From: Bacteroidales bacterium
GTDB lineage: Bacteria; Bacteroidota; Bacteroidia; Bacteroidales; UBA932
Length of the DNA: 64,000 nt
Direction: 5' to 3'
Assembly (NCBI GenBank): GCA_017469425.1
Contig: JAFUGJ010000085.1
Span: 1 to 64,000, forward strand
Part shown: positions 34,466 to 42,670 of the stretch, one piece after another
Position numbering within the stretch: position 1 is the stretch's first letter
Layout: every line of letters begins with the position of its first letter
The notes under the pieces: model-generated
Databases searched by the model: none
The model's input: only the letters and a program-made list of their open reading frames with translations
What the model was told of the DNA's origin: nothing
Program-made: the position numbers and the translations under genes

Positions 34466-36274
34466 TTACTCGATGGTTATCTTGCGGAGAGTATATTTCC
34501 AGTCGAAGAAATAGAGGATGTTGGAGTTCTCGGGATCAATGGTAATATCCTGAGGCTGGTTGGTAAGCTGGATGTTGGCACCTACACCGTCCCTCAGCGA
34601 AGAACCGCCACCGAGGATGGTGGTAACAACAGCGTCCTTCCAGCCATCGGAGCCCTTGGTAATGCGGCGGACAGCCCAGGAATCAACCATGATAAGGGAG
34701 CCGTCGGGCATCTGGGCGATACCTGACACACTGCTGCTGAACACCGCTTCACCCACACCGCCGTCGGCGAGCTTGGCAAAACTTGTTCCCTTCACGCCCT
34801 TGCCGATTGCAGACACCACGCTTCCGTCGGGAGCAATGACATAAACCTTGAATGCGGTAGTGGATGTTCCCTTGCTGGAGCTTACGGTCACAATGGCATT
34901 TCCATCGGTATCGAATGTGAGTGCAACAGGCCAGTTGGTGTCGGTGCCATGGTCGAGTGCAGCGAAGTCAAAGAATTTTACGGGAGCATTTGAAAAGCCA
35001 CCTTCATATTTCCAGACTGCGGAAGCGTCGCGGCACACCACATAAGCGTCATCGCCTTTGAACCTCACGCACATAGGGCCGCCGGAGACTGAAACCACAT
35101 CGGCAACTTCGTCTGTCGTCGGATTCCAGGTGCGGACCTTATTTGCAGCCTTATCGGTGAAATAGAAGATGCCTCCGTGCATCTCACCCTGCCAGGGAGC
35201 GTTGGTAGTAAGGGCTTTGGCACTTGTAACAGCCTTTGTATCCTTGTTGAACTTGCGGATAACACGGCTGCCGTTCGATTCGGTGAGCAGGAGATTCTGG
35301 TTGTCGAGCCAGCAAAGGCCGCGCACCTGATTTAATTTCGCGGCGGTACCCGTACCATCAACTGTTGCATTGCTGCCGTAGGTTCCTGCAGCTTCCTCAA
35401 CGCTGTATTTGGCAAGTTTTACTGCAGGCATGGGGGTGATGGTTGCACGCTCAATAGTCACATTGCTCGCTGTGCGCACGGAGCCCGGAACTTCTGTTCC
35501 GCTGGCAAAGGCAAGAGCAACGCGCAGTTTGGGATACTGGTGCGATGCACCGGGGCCTACGGGCAGCGGCACATAGAAGGTAACGCCGTCATCGGAAGCC
35601 TTCTGGGCAGCCTGTGCAGCCGTAAAATCCTGGGTAAGCACGCTGCTGCCGCTTACAGAAGCAGACTGCACATAAGGCTCGGTCGTGCCTTCAACAGCAA
35701 ACACGCCGCTCAGCTGATAGGAGTTGGAAGCATCTACAGGTGCCGAAACCAACAGTTTCACAGCCTTGGGAGGGATGTATTTATAAGTAATCTTGAGAAG
35801 GCCGCCAAGTTGCTTGAATGCAAGGGTGGAACCTTCTTCAACATTAGCCATCATGGGAGCTTCGGCATTGCCGTCGGACCATGTGTATGTATCCTTGAGG
35901 ACTGCTTTCACCACACCGCCCTCAACGCAGGGATAGGACCCGGAAGCGGTGGCGGGATACAGGGCAAAACTGCCTGTGCCGGTGTAAACCATGTCGCCGG
36001 TACTCTGGCTTGTGAAAGTAGCTACGGTCACGGCATCGGTGCCGGAGTAAACATATTCGGTGTACCCTGCGGCATTTTTGCTGCGGGCAAGGAAGGCATC
36101 ATCTTTCTTCCATTTGTACACGCCCTCATCGAAGCCGGTCTTGGTAACATCGCCGAATGCAGCGGTAAGTTCATCGCCTGCTCCGGTTTCTGGAGTGGTG
36201 CCTGCAAATTCCTTGGAGCACGATGCTGCGAGCAGCGCTGCAGCAAAAACGGATAAAGCAATTATTTTTTTCAT
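34466..36274 (-). CDS. Lipoprotein: fimbrillin-like N-terminus plus NHL-type propeller
   Basis: The 602-residue protein has a lipoprotein signal (LLAASC, Cys19) and a TKTGF motif at 44-48. A fimbrillin-like domain with ALYPA and FKQLGGLLKITY follows, as in the lipoprotein at 1-1108. From about 310 to the end there is an NHL-type beta-propeller (LNQVRGLCWLDNQNLLLTE, GGPMCVRFKGDDAYVV, LGGGSSLRDGVG, LRKITIE). The ATG at 36274 is chosen because AAGGAGGAC sits at ideal spacing before it; an ATG two codons upstream (MAMKK) is too close to that sequence. A strong Shine-Dalgarno is unusual in Bacteroidetes. The 47-residue peptide gene ends 13 nt upstream. It is probably a surface-exposed binding protein. 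Confidence 0.85.
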   Translation of the reverse strand: MKKIIALSVFAAALLAASCSKEFAGTTPETGAGDELTAAFGDVTKTGFDEGVYKWKKDDAFLARSKNAAGYTEYVYSGTDAVTVATFTSQSTGDMVYTGTGSFALYPATASGSYPCVEGGVVKAVLKDTYTWSDGNAEAPMMANVEEGSTLAFKQLGGLLKITYKYIPPKAVKLLVSAPVDASNSYQLSGVFAVEGTTEPYVQSASVSGSSVLTQDFTAAQAAQKASDDGVTFYVPLPVGPGASHQYPKLRVALAFASGTEVPGSVRTASNVTIERATITPMPAVKLAKYSVEEAAGTYGSNATVDGTGTAAKLNQVRGLCWLDNQNLLLTESNGSRVIRKFNKDTKAVTSAKALTTNAPWQGEMHGGIFYFTDKAANKVRTWNPTTDEVADVVSVSGGPMCVRFKGDDAYVVCRDASAVWKYEGGFSNAPVKFFDFAALDHGTDTNWPVALTFDTDGNAIVTVSSSKGTSTTAFKVYVIAPDGSVVSAIGKGVKGTSFAKLADGGVGEAVFSSSVSGIAQMPDGSLIMVDSWAVRRITKGSDGWKDAVVTTILGGGSSLRDGVGANIQLTNQPQDITIDPENSNILYFFDWKYTLRKITIE

Positions 36275-36280
36275 GGCCAT

Positions 36281-36287
36281 GTCCTCC
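36281..36287 (-). promoter_or_regulatory. Strong Shine-Dalgarno that decides the lipoprotein start
   Basis: GGAGGAC on the minus strand immediately follows the peptide stop codon. The AGGAGG core lies at optimal distance from the ATG at 36274. Confidence 0.6.
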
Positions 36288-36431
36288 TTAAAGATCCCAG
36301 TCTCCGTCTGAGCCGGTAATCCATGATTCAATTCCTCCGTCTGTGGACGGGATTGTGGCCGAGCCGCAAAGGACCTGGCCGCTTAGTAGTTCCGAGAAAC
36401 TGGTCTCGGGTATCGAGTATTTCTTTTTCAT
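36288..36431 (-). CDS. Small acidic peptide, Y-x-x-P...LL...C-x-S type (second copy)
   Basis: The 47-residue frame begins MKKKYSIP and shows Y5, P8, L15-L16, C22 and S24, then a Thr/Asp/Gly-rich acidic tail ending SDGDWDL. The spacing Y-2-P-6-LL-5-C-1-S equals that of the peptide at 1121-1258, with no gaps, although the other residues differ. Both copies precede a fimbrillin-like lipoprotein by 12-13 nt. There is no signal peptide, so if exported it would need the neighbour or another route. The gene lies inside the long operon, 37 nt after the EEP gene. Function is unknown. Confidence 0.65.
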   Translation of the reverse strand: MKKKYSIPETSFSELLSGQVLCGSATIPSTDGGIESWITGSDGDWDL

Positions 36432-36468
36432 ACGAAAAACAGGTGTGTTTCGAGGTTGCGATTCAAGT

Positions 36469-37431
36469 TTATAGTACAATGTCCAAGAGTATGGGCAGGT
36501 GATCGGAAGGACGGAAGAACGAGTGCACCTCCTTGCTTCGTACAGGGGAGGTGTACCTGTCTTCAACTATCCTTGCCTCTCTGACTTTTGCGGCAAGAGC
36601 TTCGGTAGTGTAAACGAAGTCGATGCGCTGGCACGACTGTGCCGATGCAAGGAAGCTTCTCGGGTTAAGCTCATGCACGATATCTATGTATGGCGTGCTG
36701 CCGAGCACATAGTCGTGCACCAGGAAACGGGTATCATCGTCGGGATAACCGTAAAACGCATTGTCGAGCCTTGATACCGCGTTGAAATCGCCCATCATCA
36801 TCCAATAATGCTCCGACGCTTCGGGGTCGGTAAGGATGGTGGAAGAGCAAATATACTCGAGTTCCATCCGGCGGTAACGGTCGCCTCCGCCACGGGCGGC
36901 ATCGGCGTCTTGCTCTGCCTTCGTGGCCTTTTTGAGGCGGAAGTCATAGGCAAGGGGGCATGTGTGCAGAGTCACGATTTCAAGCGACTTGCCGCGTATG
37001 TTTACCCTGGCCCAGCCCGCACCATGCACTACGAGGGAATCCGGTTCGGCCCCGGTTATCCTGGCAATGTTGCTGATGGGATATCGTGAAGTTATAACCT
37101 GGGGATAACTGTCCCTGTGCCCGCCCACATACACATATTTGTGACCGTAGCGGCGGGCAAGGATTTTCCAGTTATCGACAAGGAAGCGTTCCTCTGCGGG
37201 GAGGCGGCGGTCGGTACCCGTATAGTAGATGCTCTGGGCTTCGCACCAGACGCAGATATCGGGTTTCTTTTCCTTCACCCACCCCACGAATGCCTCGTAG
37301 TCATCCTCCTGCCCGGACCACATTCCGTTCTGTATGTTCCAGTACAGGAGCCGGAGAGGCTGTTCGCCGCCCCTGCCCCATGCACTGAAGCATAAAATCA
37401 AAACCGAGCAAAGAGTAAGGATTCTTTTCAT
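36469..37431 (-). CDS. Secreted endonuclease/exonuclease/phosphatase (EEP) family enzyme
   Basis: The 320-residue protein has a Sec signal (MKRILTLCSVLILCFSAWG). The complete metal-dependent EEP active site follows: YWNIQNG with Asn32, CVWCEA with Glu64, TLH with His156, MGDFN with Asp215 and Asn217, RIDFV with Asp271, and SDH with Asp310-His311. EEP enzymes cleave phosphoester or phosphodiester bonds in DNA, RNA, inositol phosphates or phospholipids. The substrate here is not given by sequence. It is very similar to the C-terminal domain of the lipoprotein at 48290-50782 (shared GMW, PDxCVWCEAxSI, YPQxITSRY), so both belong to one subfamily. It starts 4 nt after the IPT/NHL lipoprotein gene. 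Confidence 0.9.
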   Translation of the reverse strand: MKRILTLCSVLILCFSAWGRGGEQPLRLLYWNIQNGMWSGQEDDYEAFVGWVKEKKPDICVWCEAQSIYYTGTDRRLPAEERFLVDNWKILARRYGHKYVYVGGHRDSYPQVITSRYPISNIARITGAEPDSLVVHGAGWARVNIRGKSLEIVTLHTCPLAYDFRLKKATKAEQDADAARGGGDRYRRMELEYICSSTILTDPEASEHYWMMMGDFNAVSRLDNAFYGYPDDDTRFLVHDYVLGSTPYIDIVHELNPRSFLASAQSCQRIDFVYTTEALAAKVREARIVEDRYTSPVRSKEVHSFFRPSDHLPILLDIVL

Positions 37432-37435
37432 CAGA

Positions 37436-39280
37436 TTACTCGAGGGTCATTGTTCGGATAATGTTGCTGCCGCAGTTGGTGAAGTAGAACACACCTGTCT
37501 TGGGATCACGGCAGAGCTGTCCGGCCTGGTCTTTGGTGCAAACCTTTGCTTCCAAACCGGTTCCGTCGGTCAGGCCATAAGAATAAGGCTGTCCGGCGAT
37601 GGTTTTGAGGATACCCTTCGTGAAGTCACCGTCAACGCCGGGAACAAGGACGCGGATGAGGGCATGACGCATATCGATAAGATAAATGTATCCGTCTTCG
37701 GGATCCTGATAAAGTCCGGGAACGGGGCCGAGCGTAGCGGAAAGCGGGTTGCCGGGGTCACCGTCGGTAACTGTGGATGCATCGCCCTGCGTCGATTTGG
37801 GGCCGCCGCAGATAATCTTTGACTCTCCGCTTGCAAGGTTAATCATGATAAGACCCCATCCGTTGGCTCCCACGAAGATGTTCTCCTGCTTTGTGTCAAG
37901 AAGAAGGGAGTAAGGAGACTTTTCGATATTGTAGGCCTTTTCGAATTTGCCGTCATATACCGAAATAATGTTGAAGTGGGGAGCTTTCTGGTCGGTTCCG
38001 CGGGATGCAACGAACATGTGTCCGTCTTTGTGGAACTTAACGCTCATGGGGTTGCCGAAATTGAAGTCTGCAGGAAAGTCGGCGATAGTATAGGTGGACC
38101 AGGTTCCGTCCTTTGCCACTTTGCCGATGACATGCTTGCCTTTGCATGCGATATGGAATTCACCATTGGCGTCGAAGTCGCCGCCCCAAGGATAGAATCC
38201 GCTTCCGATTGTTGCGGGAGCCACGATTGTGGTCACGGAGTAATCAGAGAGGTCTGCCTTGAAAATACCATGCGCAGCAGTGCTGCCGCGGGTGCTGATC
38301 CACAGACTTCCGTCAGGAGCGATGCCGCAATATTCGGGAAGCTGCAGTGCAGCCTCTTTTCCTGTTCCCTCTATGTTGGCAGCCTTTCCAGCGCCGATTA
38401 CCGTAGCGAGCGTGGCCGTTTTAAGCTTGTAGAAAACGAAATCGGGAGTATCGACAGCAACGGCGCCCTTCACTGCCACATTGAACTTGTACTGTCCTTT
38501 CTGGAGTTCGGGGAGCGTAACAGTAAGGGAAGTTTCAGTTACGACGCTTACGGAAACGGCTGTTCCGTTGACGGTGACAACATTGTCGGCAAGGGTCTCG
38601 GAGAAACCTGTTCCGGTAATTGTGATTTCGTCGCCAGTGGTTCCGATAGGAGGATTGACAGCCTCAATCGTCACAACCCTGTCAACCTTATAACTGAAGG
38701 TTCCTGCAGGAACGACTTCGTCACCCTTCTTCACGAGAACGGCAACCTCGCCGCTTCCTTCGGGAGCAGTGACGGTAATCTTGGTGTCCTCAAGTTCCTT
38801 AATGGTGGCAACTGCGTCAGCGAAGAGGACCTGGAGGGCGCTCTTGTCGGTGCCGAAGTTGGTGCCGCTGATAACCACATCCTCACCCACTTTGGCCTCT
38901 GCCGGGGCAATACCGCTCACGGTAATGGGCTTCACGACTTCGAGATAGGTGAATTTCTCAGCTGCGGATTTCTGTCCGCCCACGGTAACAGTAACATCAA
39001 CTTCGCCCACGGGATTCTCGGGAACGGTAACGGTAAGGGAAGTGGCACTTGCCTTTGCAACGGTTGCGGCGGCAGTGCCGAAATTCACGGTGTTCTCCGA
39101 TGCAGTGGCGGAGAAATCCTTTCCGGAAATCACCACCAGGTCACCGGCGTAGCCGCTGTTGGGAGCGATGGATGTGACGGAAGGAACCACTTTCGTCTCT
39201 TCCTTTGGTTCATCATTCTTGCTGCAGGAAATCGCAATGAGCGAAATGGCTGCAAGAGAGATTAACAATGCTTTTTTCAT
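37436..39280 (-). CDS. IPT/TIG-repeat and NHL-propeller surface lipoprotein
   Basis: The 614-residue protein has a lipoprotein signal (SLIAISC). Three IPT/TIG immunoglobulin-like domains follow (about 30-115, 118-197, 200-285), each opening with a P..G..GD.V.I.G..F pattern. An NHL-type beta-propeller runs from 290 to the end (YCGIAPDGSLWISTRG, NPMSVKFHKDGHMFVASRG, GTGLEAKVC, IIRTMTLE). Such multi-IPT lipoproteins downstream of SusD commonly act as surface glycan-binding proteins, where the IPT domains form a spacer and the C-terminus binds ligand. Its C-terminal propeller is paralogous to that of the lipoprotein at 34466-36274. An ATG two codons further upstream is possible. Confidence 0.88.
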   Translation of the reverse strand: MKKALLISLAAISLIAISCSKNDEPKEETKVVPSVTSIAPNSGYAGDLVVISGKDFSATASENTVNFGTAAATVAKASATSLTVTVPENPVGEVDVTVTVGGQKSAAEKFTYLEVVKPITVSGIAPAEAKVGEDVVISGTNFGTDKSALQVLFADAVATIKELEDTKITVTAPEGSGEVAVLVKKGDEVVPAGTFSYKVDRVVTIEAVNPPIGTTGDEITITGTGFSETLADNVVTVNGTAVSVSVVTETSLTVTLPELQKGQYKFNVAVKGAVAVDTPDFVFYKLKTATLATVIGAGKAANIEGTGKEAALQLPEYCGIAPDGSLWISTRGSTAAHGIFKADLSDYSVTTIVAPATIGSGFYPWGGDFDANGEFHIACKGKHVIGKVAKDGTWSTYTIADFPADFNFGNPMSVKFHKDGHMFVASRGTDQKAPHFNIISVYDGKFEKAYNIEKSPYSLLLDTKQENIFVGANGWGLIMINLASGESKIICGGPKSTQGDASTVTDGDPGNPLSATLGPVPGLYQDPEDGYIYLIDMRHALIRVLVPGVDGDFTKGILKTIAGQPYSYGLTDGTGLEAKVCTKDQAGQLCRDPKTGVFYFTNCGSNIIRTMTLE

Positions 39281-39302
39281 AATCATAAATTTTAATGAAT
39301 GG

Positions 39303-41693
39303 TTATTTGTTATATCGGATTGCTATGTAGTCAAGGGAACTGGAATGCATGTCGTTGTCGAAATCGGCCCCGATGACGGCATCGGCATAGTCGGCCCCGG
39401 TGCTGCAAATATCATTTGCAGGCGTGAGCTTGATGAATACGCTCGGGTGCCCGAGGATGGTGGCGGGGAGTTCGAAATCCATAGCCTTGTATCCCACTAT
39501 CGAAGAATAGAGGGTGTTGCTCCATGTAGAGATGTCGGGAACGGTATATTCAGCAACCGGATTCCACTGCGAATCGTCGTTCACCTTGTCGGTCAGGCCC
39601 CACTCAATCTTCCAGTAGCGGGGGGAATAGAAACGCTGGGAAGTGTTCATGGCCGAAATCTGCAGGGAAATATGGTCGGTTGTAATGCCTTCTGTTGAGA
39701 AATTCAGCAGCCATGAATAGCCCCTGTTGGTATCGTAATCCCACCAGTAGATTGAACGGAATGCGCAGTAGCAGTCGGGAGAGCACCAGCTCTTGCCTGC
39801 CATGGAGCCTCCGTTGGCCAGCCTCACTCCTCCAACTTCGTCAGAGACACTTGGAGCTATCCATTCAAGGCCGTTTTCGCTTGTTCCAACCCAGTCCTCC
39901 ATCTCAGGATTGTAGTGTTCCTTTTCGGGATCGAGCACAATTCCGAGACCGTTCATGTTGCCGCCGTTGGTGACGCTCTCCGCAAACATGGTTCCGCTCA
40001 GGCCCATGGGGCCGAGGTATGAGAAGGTGGCCTCTCCGTACATGTGCTGGCCGTAGGCTGCCTCGTTCGTGAAATCCTTGGCCGGAGAGCCCGAATAAGC
40101 GGCCTGGTAGGTGTGGGTGAACCAGCCGTTGGTGCCGTAAGTAGGCAGTTGGCGTCCATTTTCCGTATCGGGGTTCCAGAAGCGGTATTCGGTAAGCAGG
40201 GCTGAGAAACTGTCTTCAACGCTGTCGTTCATGTTCTTCCAGATGTCATCCTTGGTCTGGTGACGGATCTGATACCGTCCTATATTGCCCAAGGTGAGGT
40301 CGTCGTTGATATCCAGGGGATCGGCGCCGTTCTTCCATTCGAAACGGCAGAAACGCTCATGTACGATGACGCCCGATATGGAGCCGCTTCCGTAGGGCAG
40401 GCGGGTTCCGTCGTTGCGATAGACGCAGACGGTGTTGGTGTACATGTAGGTATGGTTTCCATCCTTGCCGCGCACCAGAAGGGGATATTTGCTGATACGG
40501 TTGGCCCTTCCGCCTATCGAATAGCCTTCATTGATAGGAGAGAGGGAGCCCTTGCGTATAGGGAATTCCACATCTTCGAGAGTCACATAAGTGTAAACAT
40601 CATCGTCGGTGAGCGTTCCGATTGTGCGTTTTTTCTCGGGAACCGCTGCGGCGCTTCCGCTTACCTGCGACACCACCATGCTGCCTGTGACACCGGTAAT
40701 ATCATAGCGTTCTGGCTCTTCGTATTTGGTTACGGTTGCTCCGAAAAGCAGGACCTGAACTTTGTCATACTGCTTGAACACATTGTCGGCCACGGTTGCG
40801 GTATGCACGCAGAAGCCGTATTTTCCATCGAGGGATTCGAGATATACGGTAGTCTTTGAGCCATTGTAGTCTATGGCGGAGGTGGTTTTCTGTTCATTCT
40901 CCCCGGCGTTGCCGTTTTCAGTGTTGCTTACCACTATGCCCTCGACAATTATGTATTTGTCAACAGGGCTTCCCGTTGCATAGTCGAGCCTTACATCTTC
41001 GAACGATGTGAGGGTTCCAAGCACACCTTTTGCGGTTTTCTGGGTAATGTTCAGCAGCAGCGAAGAATTCTCTCCCCATCCGTCGGTGTAGGAAAGCAGG
41101 ATCGACGCTGTGCGCACCTTGTCTTCTTCGGGATTGGAAGCCACGCCAAGGGAGAGCGTCCCTTTGCTGATATCGACGCTGTTGATCCATTCAGCCCCGG
41201 AATCTCCATAGCTGATGCTGACATCGAAGTTTTCGAAGGGGATATTGGTGTCGATGGGAACGCTGGTGACGCCTTCGGTATTCTCGCAAATAATGGACGC
41301 ATTGTCGATGGCGAGCTCTGCCTCAAGCATTCCCTTCTGTTTCACAAGAAGGGTGTCGCGGCGCTCGTCGATGTCGCTGCACAGCACCAGGGTGGCCATC
41401 CTTTTGAAGCTCTCGTTCATCTGGTAATCGGCCTCTATGGTGGCGTCGCCCTTTTCCGACATTTTGCCGAGGGTAAGCCAGTCAGCCTCGTTGCCGAATT
41501 CGAAATGGTAGGCATCGTTCGCATACACTTTTATATCGAAGGAACCTTCCGAGGCTTCGAGAACATACTCCTTCACCTGCGCGCCGAGTTCCACCATTAC
41601 TGTATTCATCTCCGCATCATCCACCTGGCATGCTTGCAGGGCGGATGCAAAGACAAATGCTAAAAGTATTGTTCTGTTTTTCATATCACTCAT
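39303..41693 (-). CDS. BACON and DUF5689 domain lipoprotein
   Basis: The 796-residue protein has a lipoprotein signal (SALQAC). Two BACON-like domains follow (about 38-120 with EADWLTLG and DTLLVKQKG, and 125-215 with GAEWI and LLNITQK), then a DUF5689 region (220-450: YIIVEGIVVSN, YVTLEDVEF). A C-terminal discoidin-like module (about 455-796) with FYSPRYWKIEWG ends at DYIAIRYNK. BACON domains are thought to bind mucin or carbohydrate or to act as spacers. The start codon overlaps the previous stop (ATGA), favouring the first ATG, though MKNRT three codons later also opens the signal. It is a likely surface binding component of the SusCD system. Confidence 0.82.
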   Translation of the reverse strand: MSDMKNRTILLAFVFASALQACQVDDAEMNTVMVELGAQVKEYVLEASEGSFDIKVYANDAYHFEFGNEADWLTLGKMSEKGDATIEADYQMNESFKRMATLVLCSDIDERRDTLLVKQKGMLEAELAIDNASIICENTEGVTSVPIDTNIPFENFDVSISYGDSGAEWINSVDISKGTLSLGVASNPEEDKVRTASILLSYTDGWGENSSLLLNITQKTAKGVLGTLTSFEDVRLDYATGSPVDKYIIVEGIVVSNTENGNAGENEQKTTSAIDYNGSKTTVYLESLDGKYGFCVHTATVADNVFKQYDKVQVLLFGATVTKYEEPERYDITGVTGSMVVSQVSGSAAAVPEKKRTIGTLTDDDVYTYVTLEDVEFPIRKGSLSPINEGYSIGGRANRISKYPLLVRGKDGNHTYMYTNTVCVYRNDGTRLPYGSGSISGVIVHERFCRFEWKNGADPLDINDDLTLGNIGRYQIRHQTKDDIWKNMNDSVEDSFSALLTEYRFWNPDTENGRQLPTYGTNGWFTHTYQAAYSGSPAKDFTNEAAYGQHMYGEATFSYLGPMGLSGTMFAESVTNGGNMNGLGIVLDPEKEHYNPEMEDWVGTSENGLEWIAPSVSDEVGGVRLANGGSMAGKSWCSPDCYCAFRSIYWWDYDTNRGYSWLLNFSTEGITTDHISLQISAMNTSQRFYSPRYWKIEWGLTDKVNDDSQWNPVAEYTVPDISTWSNTLYSSIVGYKAMDFELPATILGHPSVFIKLTPANDICSTGADYADAVIGADFDNDMHSSSLDYIAIRYNK

Positions 41694-42670
41694 GCTTTTT
41701 GTAAGACAGTAAACTCACCCTTCACGCTCTTGCCGGCCAAATCGATGAAGTTGACGGATATCTGCGCAGAGCGCATGGCTCCGGAATTGTTGGCATCCAG
41801 CGAGAACATCAGGCCGTTTTTGGTCAGGCGGATATCGTGTATCCAACCGGCCTTGCATGTGATGAACACATCGTCGGAGTAAGGGTAAATGTTATTGAGG
41901 GTGCACTTGGCTGTGTATTCTGCCGCAGTATTGTTGTATGTTCCGGAGATTGACGAAAGAACGAACATGGGAGAATCAGTGTTCTGCTTCACCGTAAACA
42001 GGGAACGGAAGTTGCGCCCGGTGGGATCATCAATCGATACCACCAGATCGGCGCTTCGCGTTCCGGTTCCCGAATAGGGCGACACATCCAGCCCGATGCG
42101 GTCGTAACGCTTCACAGCATCTACTATCCAATGCTCTGTAGACGCATTTTCCGGAGCCACCAACACTGTGTCCTTTTTACCGGATGCATCGGTGTATATG
42201 GCTGTGACGCGGATAGCCTCGGTGCTGTAGTAGAGATTACTCGTGCCCGGTATAAAAGCCAAGCCCCCGTTCTTCAGCACTTCAAGAGTATTGTATTCGA
42301 GCTTGAACGAAGGGGAGGTAACAGGGCCCTTCTGGGTCACGAAAACTGTGTCACGGTCCGACCCGCTTTCCAGCACAACACCCACCCTGCGGGCGATTCC
42401 GTAGTTGGCTGAGTAGCTGAAAACCAGGTCATTTACTCCTTCGCCGGAGAGTTTGCTGAGCGCGGCCCAGTCCACTTCCCCGGCAAGGGAAGCCTTCCAT
42501 TCTCCGGATGCATACACCATGATATGGGTGGAACCGGCATCGGAAGGAAGGGTAAGATTGTGCGCCGTTACCGAAAGCGGCAGATTGTATTCGTATGGCT
42601 TGTCGCACGCCTGGACTCCAAGCATGGCGACGAGGGCGGCCAGCGCCAGCTTACATTCCATATTTCGCAT
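41690..42670 (-). CDS. BACON domain lipoprotein
   Basis: The 326-residue protein has a lipoprotein signal (AMLGVQAC). A first BACON domain (about 35-115) shows VDWAALSKLSGEGVNDLVFSY and DTVFVTQKG. A second similar domain follows (125-235: EHWIVDA, SLFTVKQN), and a third beta domain ends in GEFTVLQKA. The pattern of W...L...G.G...F.. and VTQ-like closing strands repeats three times, so it may be an elongated spacer or glycan-binding rod. The start overlaps the end of susD by 20 nt at 42670; an ATG three codons later (42661) is nearly as good. It overlaps the next gene by ATGA. Confidence 0.75.
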   Translation of the reverse strand: MRNMECKLALAALVAMLGVQACDKPYEYNLPLSVTAHNLTLPSDAGSTHIMVYASGEWKASLAGEVDWAALSKLSGEGVNDLVFSYSANYGIARRVGVVLESGSDRDTVFVTQKGPVTSPSFKLEYNTLEVLKNGGLAFIPGTSNLYYSTEAIRVTAIYTDASGKKDTVLVAPENASTEHWIVDAVKRYDRIGLDVSPYSGTGTRSADLVVSIDDPTGRNFRSLFTVKQNTDSPMFVLSSISGTYNNTAAEYTAKCTLNNIYPYSDDVFITCKAGWIHDIRLTKNGLMFSLDANNSGAMRSAQISVNFIDLAGKSVKGEFTVLQKA

